Positions 9,007 through 16,805 of a stretch of 64,000 nucleotides of DNA are shown piece after piece. The notes below the pieces were generated by a model. That model saw only the letters and a list, made by a program, of their open reading frames with translations. It did not search any database and had not been told where the DNA came from. Where the stretch lies: NCBI GenBank assembly GCA_910587075.1, contig CAJUKE010000014.1, positions 1 through 64,000 of the forward strand, written 5' to 3'. Position 1 is the first letter of the stretch; every line of letters begins with the position of its first letter. Origin of the DNA: an uncultured Muribaculaceae bacterium (lineage in GTDB: Bacteria > Bacteroidota > Bacteroidia > Bacteroidales > Muribaculaceae). The position numbers and the translations under genes are program-made.

Positions 9007-9345
9007 ATGGAATATCAACAGCAGAACTTCGGCCAGGCCCCCTACGGCCAGCCCCAGCAGCCTTACGCTGACTCGGCTTTCAACAACCCATTCAACTACG
9101 GCCCGACAGGCAAGAGCCGCGGCATATTCTGCCTCCTGGCTCTCATGCTCGGCTCGATAGGCCTGCACTACTTCTACGCCGGAAAGGCAGCCGCCGGAAT
9201 CATCACCATAATCCTCACCTGCGTGACCTGCGGCGCGTGGGCCATCATCCCCTTCCTCCAGGGCATCATCATCCTCTGGAACCAGAGCAACGAGGAGTTC
9301 TACTACAAGTTTGTAGCCTCCAACTCCACCTTCCCCCTGTTCTAA
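9007..9345 (+). CDS. TM2 domain membrane protein
   Basis: A Gln/Pro/Tyr-rich N-terminus (about 35 residues, QQNFGQAPYGQPQQPY) is followed by a TM2 domain: two hydrophobic helices (IFCLLALMLGSIGLHYFYAG and IITIILTCVTCGAWAIIPFL) joined by a short turn, with the conserved GLHYFYAGK. TM2 proteins are small inner-membrane proteins of unclear role. The next gene follows after 16 bases. Confidence 0.85.
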   Translation: MEYQQQNFGQAPYGQPQQPYADSAFNNPFNYGPTGKSRGIFCLLALMLGSIGLHYFYAGKAAAGIITIILTCVTCGAWAIIPFLQGIIILWNQSNEEFYYKFVASNSTFPLF

Positions 9346-9361
9346 AGTAAATAATCTCTAT

Positions 9362-10024
9362 ATGAAGAAAATATTCATCGCGTTAATCGCGGCGCTCAGC
9401 CTCGGCTCCTTCAACGCCAGCGCCGACATCACCGACCTCCTCAAGGGGCTCGGCAGCGCCGCCTCGTCGGAGGGCGCGCAGAGCACCGCCGCCTCCGGCC
9501 TCGAAGGGCTCGTGAAGGGGCTCCTCTCCAATAGCAAGCTCACCGAGAAGGACCTCGTGGGCTCCTGGAAATACTCCGGCCCCGCCGTGGCTTTCCAGGG
9601 TGGCAACTTCCTGGAAAAAGCCGGCGGCGCCGCTGCCGCGGGCATCATCGCCGACAAAATCGCCCCTTACTACAAGAAAGTAGGCATCGACAAGATGACC
9701 TGCGTTTTCAACGACGACAAGACTTTCGAGTTCAAGGTGGGCCGCGTGACCCTCAAAGGCAACTACGAGGTGGCCGACGCCAAGAACCCTGACGGCTCGT
9801 TCTGGTTCAACTTCACCGTTGGCAAAATACCCATCGGCAAGATGAAGGGACACGTCGAAAAGCAGATTTCCACCATGACCCTCACCTTCGACGCCAGCAA
9901 GCTCATCACCCTGGTTACCACCATCGCCAAGGTCAGCGGCCAGTCGTCGCTCCAGGCCATGTCGAATCTCCTCAACCAGTACGACGGCCTCAACTGCGGC
10001 TTCGAACTCGCCAAAGCGAAGTAA
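9362..10024 (+). CDS. DUF4923 family exported protein, 220 aa
   Basis: A signal peptide (MKKIFIALIAALSLGSFNASA) precedes a Gly/Ser/Ala-rich segment and then the DUF4923 domain (LVGSWKYSGPAVAFQGGNFLEKAGG onward), a lipocalin-like beta-rich fold found in gut Bacteroidales. The likely location is the periplasm. The start is the ATG following the leader that is also found before the TM2 gene (AATAATCTCTATAT). The gene ends 27 bases before a strong terminator hairpin. The function is unknown. Confidence 0.85.
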   Translation: MKKIFIALIAALSLGSFNASADITDLLKGLGSAASSEGAQSTAASGLEGLVKGLLSNSKLTEKDLVGSWKYSGPAVAFQGGNFLEKAGGAAAAGIIADKIAPYYKKVGIDKMTCVFNDDKTFEFKVGRVTLKGNYEVADAKNPDGSFWFNFTVGKIPIGKMKGHVEKQISTMTLTFDASKLITLVTTIAKVSGQSSLQAMSNLLNQYDGLNCGFELAKAK

Positions 10025-10050
10025 CCTCCACCCCTATCCCACCCCCTTAA

Positions 10051-10080
10051 CGCGCCGCGCGGTACGAACCGCGCGGCGCG
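10051..10080 (+). terminator. Terminator after DUF4923 gene
   Basis: Perfect 13-base GC arms flank an ACGA tetraloop, followed by a short T-rich tail. The tail also contributes the TTTG of the next promoter. Confidence 0.85.
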
Positions 10081-10085
10081 TCGCG

Positions 10086-10117
10086 TTTGTTTAAATACTA
10101 TGAATTGATTATATTCG
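10086..10117 (+). promoter_or_regulatory. Promoter of the mntA-hepT operon
   Basis: TTTG at 10086-10089 is followed by 20 bases and then TATATTCG at 10110-10117, a good Bacteroidetes-type promoter. The first ATG (10122) sits only four bases after the -7 element. The transcript is therefore leaderless from that codon or is translated from the next ATG at 10143. Confidence 0.65.
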
Positions 10118-10121
10118 CGTT

Positions 10122-10433
10122 ATGAAGTTGATTGAGCTGAATATGGAACGTATAATAGCCTTATGCCGCAAGTATAAGGTGGCGAAATTATGGGTTTTCG
10201 GCTCAATTCTCACTCCGCGTTTCAACGACGACAGCGATGTCGACCTATCAGTTGATTTTGACTCCGCCGCCATCGCTGATGAAGGCCTCGACTGGGCTGA
10301 CCTGTTTTTCGACTTTCTGCATGACCTGGAGGCTATATTCGGGCGCCGGGTCGACCTTGTCTGTGATGATTCCGTCTCAAACCAAGTATTCCGCCGTGAA
10401 CTCGATTCAACTAAAAAACTAATCTATGGATGA
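10122..10433 (+). CDS. mntA: MntA-type nucleotidyltransferase antitoxin
   Basis: This is a minimal nucleotidyltransferase with the signature GSX10DXD: Gly27-Ser28 and Asp39-Val40-Asp41 (WVFGS...DDSDVDLSVDF), plus a third acidic residue in RRVDLVCDD. In characterised pairs MntA transfers AMP units to a tyrosine of the HepT toxin and so silences it. The gene overlaps hepT by eight bases, so the pair is translationally coupled. The start at 10122 lies almost on the transcription start; the in-frame ATG at 10143 (MERIIALCRK) is an alternative. The region is visibly AT-richer than its neighbours, consistent with acquisition. Confidence 0.88.
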   Translation: MKLIELNMERIIALCRKYKVAKLWVFGSILTPRFNDDSDVDLSVDFDSAAIADEGLDWADLFFDFLHDLEAIFGRRVDLVCDDSVSNQVFRRELDSTKKLIYG

Positions 10434-10770
10434 CCGCATAAACAAATACATCGCCGATATGCTCAACTCTATCGCTGAAATAGACGAAGCAACTGAACGA
10501 TTCGGCAGACATTACGACACGTTCGCTAATGACGTCGTTTTCAGAAAGTTTGTTGAGCGGAATATCGAGATACTCGGAGAAGCAATGAACCGTATACTTA
10601 AGATTTGGCCGAATGTAAACGTTTCGTCTGCGAGAAAAATTGTCGATACACGGAATTATGTGATTCATGCTTATGACTCATTAAAGCCAGATATTTTATG
10701 GGCTATAGTCATAAACCACATACCTCGCCTGAAAAAAGAGCTTGAGGCTTTAGCCGTTGGCCATCTCTAA
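10426..10770 (+). CDS. hepT: HepT-type HEPN ribonuclease toxin
   Basis: This all-helical HEPN protein of 114 aa contains RX4HXY exactly (Arg76, His81, Tyr83; RNYVIHAY). Arg and His form the RNase site and Tyr is the residue AMPylated by MntA in known systems. The protein starts inside the last codons of mntA. Its final 21 bases overlap the 3' end of the convergent lipoprotein gene on the other strand. Known HepT toxins cut mRNA or tRNA; the target here is unknown. Confidence 0.87.
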   Translation: MDDRINKYIADMLNSIAEIDEATERFGRHYDTFANDVVFRKFVERNIEILGEAMNRILKIWPNVNVSSARKIVDTRNYVIHAYDSLKPDILWAIVINHIPRLKKELEALAVGHL

Positions 10771-11085
10771 GCCGGTCTGTGACTTGGGAACCTCATAGTC
10801 GATTGATACATAATTAATCGAGGAGAGTTTCTTGGGCGGGTTAACGAGGTCGTAGGAAGTGAACATCAGCGACATTGTGCGCATGCTTGAGCCGGAAGTC
10901 GATTCGTCGTCGAGCGTCCAGTAGGCATGCGAAAGTTTGAGTGTCTTCCCGTCCAAGGTCACCTCGAACTTGTCGGATCCTCCCCCGTCGGGGAAATCCT
11001 TCCCGTCGTCGCTATCGCAAGCGGAAGTCAGCGCGAGCGCGGCCACTGACATTATTGCTAGGCCGATTATCCTGAGTGTTTTCAT
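10750..11085 (-). CDS. Small lipoprotein, probably truncated
   Basis: The 111 aa product has a lipoprotein signal (lipobox LTSAC, Cys at 23), an Asp/Gly linker and a beta-rich segment (FEVTLDGKTLKLSHAYW). The last six codons lie within the complement of the hepT 3' end, and the reading frame stops in the middle of a strand-like segment (VSIDYEVPKSQTG). This suggests the original gene was longer and lost its 3' end when the toxin-antitoxin pair arrived. That is inference. It is divergent from the thiamine operon. Confidence 0.65.
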   Translation of the reverse strand: MKTLRIIGLAIMSVAALALTSACDSDDGKDFPDGGGSDKFEVTLDGKTLKLSHAYWTLDDESTSGSSMRTMSLMFTSYDLVNPPKKLSSINYVSIDYEVPKSQTGLEMANG

Positions 11086-11258
11086 TGAGGTTTTCGCTAT
11101 ATTGATTAGTTAATAATGTTGTTTTTCAAGCGTTTCACGACGGGCATCCGACGGGGTATCCGATGTCCGAAGCGTTTCTCCGGCAAAGGTGAATAAAACG
11201 GCGCTATCTACCCCATTGTTAAATATTGTTAATAGTGTGATTTTGGGGAATTTGTTTG

Positions 11259-11266
11259 TAACTTCG
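11259..11266 (+). promoter_or_regulatory. Possible -7 element of the thiamine operon
   Basis: TAACTTCG resembles TAnnTTTG and lies about 55 bases before the riboswitch aptamer. The -33 element is weak (TGTG about 20 bases upstream). Confidence 0.35.
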
Positions 11267-11314
11267 CGGGACATTTGATCTATAGCTGTGTGATTAATTC
11301 AACAGCGCTAAAAA

Positions 11315-11433
11315 AGTTATAGGGGTGCGACGCCGCGCCGTGATTCTCCGCCAACGTTGGCGGGGTGGCGGGCGAAGCTGAGATCATACCCTCCGAACCT
11401 GATCCGGGTAATACCGGCGTAGAGAAATTAACT
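11315..11433 (+). promoter_or_regulatory. TPP (THI-box) riboswitch
   Basis: The aptamer core is clear: GGGGTGC at 11322-11328, the CTGAGATCATACCC segment near 11388-11401, and GAACCTGATCCGGGTAATAC followed by CGGCGTAGAG. An extra P3 arm is formed by CCGCCAACGTTGGCGG. P1 can be closed by AGTTA (11315-11319) with TAACT (11429-11433). The ATG of the receptor begins at 11435, so ligand binding would hide the ribosome entry region: translational control by thiamine pyrophosphate. Confidence 0.95.
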
Positions 11434-11434
11434 A

Positions 11435-13699
11435 ATGAAAAAAAACCGCTTTAGCGCGGGGCTGCCTGTATTGTGCGCCGCCGCGTTGCAGGCCGCGGCG
11501 ATGCCCGGCGCTGCCGCCGAGAGCGCCCGCGGGGGCGCCGAGGCTGATTCCCTGGGTGTTGACCTCCGCGAAGTGGAGGTAGTGGCAAACCGTGCGTCGG
11601 CCAAGTCGCCGATAGCCTACACCAATGTGCTGAAATCGGAAATCGAGAAGTCAAACACCGGGCGCGACATCCCATACCTGCTCGGCATGACCCCGTCGGT
11701 GGTATCGGCGAGCGACGCCGGAGGCGGCATCGGCTACACCTATATGCGCGTCCGCGGCTCCGACGCGTCGCGTATCAACGTCACCACCAACGGCATCCCC
11801 ATCAACGACGCGGAAAGCCACCGTGTCTACTGGGTGAACATGCCCGACCTGGCCTCATCGGTGCGCGACATACAGGTGCAGCGCGGCGTGGGCACCTCCA
11901 CCAACGGCGCGGGCGCTTTCGGCGCGAGCATCAATATGGTGACCGACGCGCCTTCCTACGACCCTTACGCCGAACTCAGCGCCTCCTACGGCTCCTACAA
12001 CACTAACAAGCAGACACTCCGCGTAGGGTCGGGACTGCTGGGCGACCGATGGTCGGTCGACGCGCGTCTGAGCCACCTCGGCTCCGACGGATACATCGAC
12101 CGCGCTTCCTCGAAACTTTGGAGCTACTTCGGCCAGGCGGCCTACAACCACGGGGGCACGCAGCTGCGCCTCGTGGCTTTCGGTGGCAAGGAACAAACCT
12201 ATATGGCCTGGGACTACGCCTCGAAAGAGGATATGGAGAAGTACGGCCGGCGCTATAACCCCTGCGGCAAATACACCGCCGACGACGGCTCGACGGCCTT
12301 CTACCCCGACCAGCACGACAACTTCATCCAGCATCACTTCCAACTGATACTCAGCCAGCGGCTCACCGACGAGTGGCACCTCTCGGCCGCCCTGCACTAC
12401 ACCGACGACAACGGATACTACGAGCAGTACAAAACCGACCGCGACCTGGCGGAATACGGGCTGAAGCCCTTCACGCTCGCCGACGGTACCGAGGTGACGG
12501 AAAGCGACCTGGTGCGACTGAAGTTCAACCGCAACCACTTCGGCGGGGGACTCGCCTCGCTCCGTTTCCGCAAGGGGCGCGTCGACGCTACACTCGGCGG
12601 CGCTGTCAACCAGTTCCAGGGCAACCACTTCGGACAAGTCTCCTGGGTGCGCAATTATGTAGGGCCGATCGACCCCCTGCAGGAATATTACCGCAACCGG
12701 GGCGAGAAGTTCGACGCCAACATTTACGCACGCGCCACGGTTGACTTCGGCGCCGGATTCTCGGCCTACGCCGACCTCCAATACCGCCATATCCATTACA
12801 CCATCAGCGGCGTGAGCGACAACTTCGACTGGAACACCGGGGCTATGGGCCGCCTCAACGTCGACGAGCGCTATGATTTCTTCAACCCTAAAGTGGGTCT
12901 CAGCTGGAGCAACCGGGGCCACCGCGCCTACGCCTCCTGGAGCGTAGCCCACAAGGAGCCGGTGCGCGACAACTTCACCGACGGCGACCCGGACCGCTAC
13001 CCCTCGCCCGAGCGCCTGTACGACTACGAGGCGGGCTACTCCTACGACTGCCGCCTTTTCAGCCTCGGTGCGAACCTCTATTACATGGACTACAAGGACC
13101 AGCTCGTGACCACCGGCCAGCTCTCCGACACAGGCAACGCGCTCAGCGTCAACGTGCCCCGCAGCTACCGCCTCGGCATCGAGCTGCAAGGCGCCCTGCG
13201 CCCCCTGAGCTGGTTCGACTGGCAGATAAACGCGACCCTGTCGCGCAACCGCATCAAGGACTTCACCGAGTACATCTACGAGGATGAGTGGAAGAACCCC
13301 ATCGCCATCGACCGCGGCGACACCCCGATAGCATTCTCCCCCTCGTTCACCCTCAACAACGCGTTCAACTTCAATGTCGCCGGATTCGACGCCCAGCTCG
13401 TTTCGCGCTACGTCTCCAAGCAGTACCTCAACAACGCCGCGAGCGAGGAGACGGTGCTCGACGCCTACTTCGTGACCGACCTGCACGCGGGCTACACCTT
13501 CCGCCGCCTGCCGGGCATCAAGAGCCTGCGCATAGGAGTGTCGGTCTACAATCTGTTCAACGAGGACTACTTCGCCAACGGATATTCCGGCGCCGGATAC
13601 ACCGTGGCCCCCGACGGCACGAAGAAGATATACCGCTACGCCGGTTACGCCGCCCAGGCCCCGACCAACGTGATGGGTATGGTGACCTTGAATTTCTGA
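11435..13699 (+). CDS. TonB-dependent outer-membrane receptor, probably for thiamine
   Basis: This is a 754 aa receptor with a signal peptide, a plug domain (about residues 50-160: VRGSDASRINVTTNGIPINDAESH, QRGVGTSTNGAGAFGASI) and a 22-strand barrel ending in the aromatic NVMGMVTLNF. It lacks the N-terminal carboxypeptidase-like repeat of SusC proteins. Its position directly behind a TPP riboswitch and before a PnuC-type permease identifies the substrate as thiamine or a phosphate ester of it. This is inferred from context and agrees with known Bacteroidetes thiamine uptake operons. Confidence 0.9.
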   Translation: MKKNRFSAGLPVLCAAALQAAAMPGAAAESARGGAEADSLGVDLREVEVVANRASAKSPIAYTNVLKSEIEKSNTGRDIPYLLGMTPSVVSASDAGGGIGYTYMRVRGSDASRINVTTNGIPINDAESHRVYWVNMPDLASSVRDIQVQRGVGTSTNGAGAFGASINMVTDAPSYDPYAELSASYGSYNTNKQTLRVGSGLLGDRWSVDARLSHLGSDGYIDRASSKLWSYFGQAAYNHGGTQLRLVAFGGKEQTYMAWDYASKEDMEKYGRRYNPCGKYTADDGSTAFYPDQHDNFIQHHFQLILSQRLTDEWHLSAALHYTDDNGYYEQYKTDRDLAEYGLKPFTLADGTEVTESDLVRLKFNRNHFGGGLASLRFRKGRVDATLGGAVNQFQGNHFGQVSWVRNYVGPIDPLQEYYRNRGEKFDANIYARATVDFGAGFSAYADLQYRHIHYTISGVSDNFDWNTGAMGRLNVDERYDFFNPKVGLSWSNRGHRAYASWSVAHKEPVRDNFTDGDPDRYPSPERLYDYEAGYSYDCRLFSLGANLYYMDYKDQLVTTGQLSDTGNALSVNVPRSYRLGIELQGALRPLSWFDWQINATLSRNRIKDFTEYIYEDEWKNPIAIDRGDTPIAFSPSFTLNNAFNFNVAGFDAQLVSRYVSKQYLNNAASEETVLDAYFVTDLHAGYTFRRLPGIKSLRIGVSVYNLFNEDYFANGYSGAGYTVAPDGTKKIYRYAGYAAQAPTNVMGMVTLNF

Positions 13700-13713
13700 A
13701 ACCCCGAAAAAGA

Positions 13714-14307
13714 ATGTTCGATATAGCCTTACAGATACTCGGGCTGACCGTAGGCCTGGTTTACCTCTATTATGAGTACAACGCGAGCCACAAGGTTTGG
13801 ATAGCGGGGCTGATCATGCCGATGATCTCGATGTTCGTATACTTCCGCAAGGGGCTCTACGCCGACTTCGCAATGAACATCTACTATCTGCTGATGGCCG
13901 TCTACGGCTACCTCGCCTGGACTGGCAAACTGCGCTTCGGCAAGAAAAAGGAGGCCGCGGCCCCGCTCCCCATCAGCCATATGCCCTGGAAAAGCTATCT
14001 CTGGCTGGTACCCGCCACCGGGGCCATATGGGTGGCCATAGCCCTCTTCCTTATCAACGCCACCGACAGCACCGTGCCCTGGGCCGACGCGTTCACTACC
14101 GCGATGAGCATAACGGGCACCTGGATGCTCGCCCGCAAATACCTGGAGCAGTGGTTCGTTTGGATTATGGTCGACATCGTGTGCGTCGGGCTTTACCTCT
14201 ACAAGGACATCTACCCCTACACGGCGCTCTACGCGGTTTACACCATAGTGGCCGTGCTCGGTTACCTCAAATGGGTGCGGTTGTCGTGCGAGGCTCAGAA
14301 ATCCTGA
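13714..14307 (+). CDS. pnuT: PnuC-family thiamine transporter (PnuT)
   Basis: This 197 aa protein has about seven hydrophobic helices and the PnuC-type signature with aromatic residues near the exit (YLEQWFVWIMVDIVCVGLYLYKD). PnuC-family proteins facilitate diffusion of vitamins across the inner membrane; phosphorylation traps the substrate inside. Location behind the TPP riboswitch and the receptor supports thiamine rather than nicotinamide riboside. The start at 13714 lies 14 bases after the receptor stop. The thiamine pyrophosphokinase often found third in this operon is absent; a terminator follows directly. Confidence 0.9.
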   Translation: MFDIALQILGLTVGLVYLYYEYNASHKVWIAGLIMPMISMFVYFRKGLYADFAMNIYYLLMAVYGYLAWTGKLRFGKKKEAAAPLPISHMPWKSYLWLVPATGAIWVAIALFLINATDSTVPWADAFTTAMSITGTWMLARKYLEQWFVWIMVDIVCVGLYLYKDIYPYTALYAVYTIVAVLGYLKWVRLSCEAQKS

Positions 14308-14331
14308 CAGCCGGGCAGCTATCCCCCAACC

Positions 14332-14388
14332 CCCTAAAACAACGGCGCCGCGTCAAAACTGCTTTGACGCGGCGCCGTTGTTTTAGGG
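14332..14388. terminator. Bidirectional terminator
   Basis: Perfect 26-base arms (CCCTAAAACAACGG... and complement) surround a five-base loop. A-rich and T-rich outer ends make it work in both directions, separating pnuT from the leftward barrel operon. Confidence 0.9.
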
Positions 14389-14403
14389 CTAAGTCCGGGG
14401 GCA

Positions 14404-15147
14404 TCAGAAGTTGTAGCCGAGGGTGATGGTGAAGAGGTCGCGGCGAAGGTTGCGGATGAGGTAGTCGGCCTGGTCCTTCATACGGGTCATGCCGAGCGAG
14501 CCTTCGAGGGCCACATAATAGTCGTCATATTGGAGGCCGAGACCGAAGTTCCACTGGAAATCGACGTGCTTGAAACCGCCGGTGCCGAAGATACTCTCCG
14601 AGAATGAGGCAACGCGGTGGCCCGAGGGGGTGATGTAGGCCCCCTGGTGGTAGCGCGCCATAAGGCTCAGATTGACCTGCGGCCCGGTGAACACGTGCAC
14701 TTTGAGATTCTCGGCGAAGTCGAAGTGGTAGCCGAACTTCAGCGGCACGCGGAAGCCGAGGTTCCGCATCGACCCGTCGACCTTATAGAACACCTCCTCC
14801 GGCTCAACGGGTTCGGTCGGAGCCTGGGTAAGCGCGCCACCATCGGGTGCCGGAACAATCTCCTCCGACTGGAAGTGCATCGTGCCGAAAGTGTCGTAGA
14901 ACAGCGACAGCCCCGGCTCGAAGTAGAAGTTGGCCACGATAGGGATATTGTAGACACCACCCACGCTGAAACCGGCCTTGCTGCTATAGTAGGCGCCTCC
15001 GTTGGCGGCGGAACTGATGTCGACCGCGGCGCGCACGCCGAGGTAAGCGTGGTTGTCGGGATTGTCGACCGCAAGCGACGCGGCCGAGGCCCCCACGGGA
15101 GCGAACCCGGCCATGGCCGCGAGCGCTATATTTCTGAATATTTTCAT
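14404..15147 (-). CDS. Outer-membrane beta-barrel protein, PorT/OMP_b-brl type
   Basis: The 247 aa product has a signal peptide (MKIFRNIALAAMAGFAPVGASA) and alternating amphipathic strands characteristic of the small outer-membrane barrel family (FYFEPGLSLFYDTFG, FGYHFDFAENLKVHVFTGPQVNLSL), ending in the aromatic FTITLGYNF. It is the last gene of the leftward run that begins at 18467, 17 bases after the PCMD lipoprotein. It differs from the two barrels upstream and is closer to common 8-10-strand porin-like proteins. Confidence 0.85.
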   Translation of the reverse strand: MKIFRNIALAAMAGFAPVGASAASLAVDNPDNHAYLGVRAAVDISSAANGGAYYSSKAGFSVGGVYNIPIVANFYFEPGLSLFYDTFGTMHFQSEEIVPAPDGGALTQAPTEPVEPEEVFYKVDGSMRNLGFRVPLKFGYHFDFAENLKVHVFTGPQVNLSLMARYHQGAYITPSGHRVASFSESIFGTGGFKHVDFQWNFGLGLQYDDYYVALEGSLGMTRMKDQADYLIRNLRRDLFTITLGYNF

Positions 15148-15164
15148 CCTGTTATTCCTTGAAA

Positions 15165-16799
15165 TTAATAATCATACAATAGTTCGAAGTCGTCGAGCCA
15201 CAAAGTCGAGCCCTCGCCTCCCACGAAATAGTCGCCGTACTTGCTCGCCGAGCCTACCACGATGATATACTTCGGCACTCGCTGCGTCGAGCGGTAGTCG
15301 AGTTCGAACTCGAAGGGGATGAACTGCGGCACGGTCTGCGCGCACTCCATCTTGCCGTAGGCTATCACATATGAGCCCTCCGGGTCGAACAGATGGCGGT
15401 CCGAGGGTTTCGTGCGTATCTCAAAAGGATCGGGCGAATCGATCAGCGCGCACCACACGGTGCAGGTATCCGGCTGCCCCTTCATATACACGAAATCCCC
15501 CTTGGCCTGGTTGATCTTGGCGCAATTGTACTTGAAATAGCCGCGAAGCTTGGTCGGACGCAAGTCGTACGGGCGGCCGAAGCTCAGCACGCCGTCTGCG
15601 ACATCCGTACGAACGTATGTCCCGGCGAATATACTTCCAGCGGCCAGTTTAATGGTCTTGTAAACCGTTTGCAGTTCAGCGGAGTAGCCCGTACCCGTCG
15701 ATGTCTCGTCGGATCGAAGCACATTGCCGGCGCCCAATGTCGAGGCACCTTTGTTGCCCGTATCCCAGTAAGGAGTCTGCCCCTCGCCCCAGGGAGCCCA
15801 GTATTTATTGTCGAACCAAGTCCACTCGTCGAAGCTGCTGTTGGGGAGTTGGCGGGTCTCACCGGTGGTGAACGTGACGGGGGTGGCGTATTCGGGCTCG
15901 CCGCCGTTGTCGGAGGTAAGCGCGCGGGCCTCGTACTCGGTTTCAGGTTCGAGGTTTCTCAATGTTGCCGAGAAGGTGTTGCCGGTCTGCGTGATCCAGG
16001 AGTCGGGAGCCGTGCGCCACTGGGCCGTACCCGCCACGCGGTATTCGAAGCCACCCTTTGTTCCGGCGAGTCCCGAACCAAATACCCAGGCCACCTGCGA
16101 CCCGGCGTCGGCGCGGAGAGTGTAGACGTTGAAAGTGGCGATTTCGCAGAAAAGCTCCCACTTCTCCTCCCTGCCGTGTACGTTGACCGTGATTTCGAGC
16201 GGCATCGAGAGGTCGTAGGTGTTACCCGTCGGGTCGGGGGTCATGGTGGAACCCTCAGGGCCGAGTTTGGCGGTGAGCACCTTCACGGCCTTGCGGCCCA
16301 TGGTTTCCGAAACGGTTACCACGGCTCGCTTGCCGGCCACGTCGATCACCGTCTCGCCTATCTGCCCCTCGACCGTGAGGTAGCGTTCGATGGGCTGCGA
16401 GCCGCGGATCACCCAGTCGTACTCCTGGTACATACGCAACCGCAATATCAGGTAGCGGGTGAGGTTGACCGGCTCCGAGAGGTCGGTGCCGATAAGCTCC
16501 ACACCCTTGGGCGAGAGGGTATACGAGGTTACTTTAACCTGCTCCATATCGACCGTCTCATCGAACACCAGGTCGATTATGCGGTTGGCGGAGTCGATTT
16601 GCGCCGGGGATTTCAACCCCTCGGCGTCAAAGGATGAGAAGTTGGCCTGGATTCTGGGGTAAGGGATGTCGTTCTTTATGCAAGACTGCGACATTACCGC
16701 CAGGAACGCCGCCGCGATCAGCGCCGCGGCGATCATGACCCAGCGCTGGCGCCTCACCATCGCGAGTGATTCCTTCTGTTTGCGTTTTTTATCGCTCAT
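15165..16799 (-). CDS. PCMD domain lipoprotein, 544 aa
   Basis: A basic cytoplasmic start and a hydrophobic segment lead to a lipobox-like SQSC (Cys at about 40). Two Ig-like segments follow (about residues 45-220), then a fibronectin-like region (TLRNLEPETEYEARALTSDNGG, about 225-320). The C-terminal half is a PCMD domain, the putative carbohydrate metabolism domain (PNSSFDEWTWFDNKYWAPWG, GRPYDLRPTKLRGYFKY). PCMD proteins are beta-sandwiches on the surface of gut Bacteroidales. Its partners here are three barrel proteins, and no glycosidase is adjacent. The ligand is unknown. Confidence 0.85.
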   Translation of the reverse strand: MSDKKRKQKESLAMVRRQRWVMIAAALIAAAFLAVMSQSCIKNDIPYPRIQANFSSFDAEGLKSPAQIDSANRIIDLVFDETVDMEQVKVTSYTLSPKGVELIGTDLSEPVNLTRYLILRLRMYQEYDWVIRGSQPIERYLTVEGQIGETVIDVAGKRAVVTVSETMGRKAVKVLTAKLGPEGSTMTPDPTGNTYDLSMPLEITVNVHGREEKWELFCEIATFNVYTLRADAGSQVAWVFGSGLAGTKGGFEYRVAGTAQWRTAPDSWITQTGNTFSATLRNLEPETEYEARALTSDNGGEPEYATPVTFTTGETRQLPNSSFDEWTWFDNKYWAPWGEGQTPYWDTGNKGASTLGAGNVLRSDETSTGTGYSAELQTVYKTIKLAAGSIFAGTYVRTDVADGVLSFGRPYDLRPTKLRGYFKYNCAKINQAKGDFVYMKGQPDTCTVWCALIDSPDPFEIRTKPSDRHLFDPEGSYVIAYGKMECAQTVPQFIPFEFELDYRSTQRVPKYIIVVGSASKYGDYFVGGEGSTLWLDDFELLYDY

Positions 16800-16805
16800 A
16801 GCGCA

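Noticed and set aside
11855..13486. 543-codon minus-strand open frame
   Set aside because: It is antisense to the thiamine receptor, with no recognisable motif and a composition typical of shadow frames.
13288..13713. Extended upstream frame of pnuT
   Set aside because: The 142 extra codons overlap the receptor gene out of frame and are His/Arg/Pro-rich; the ATG at 13714 gives the normal transporter.
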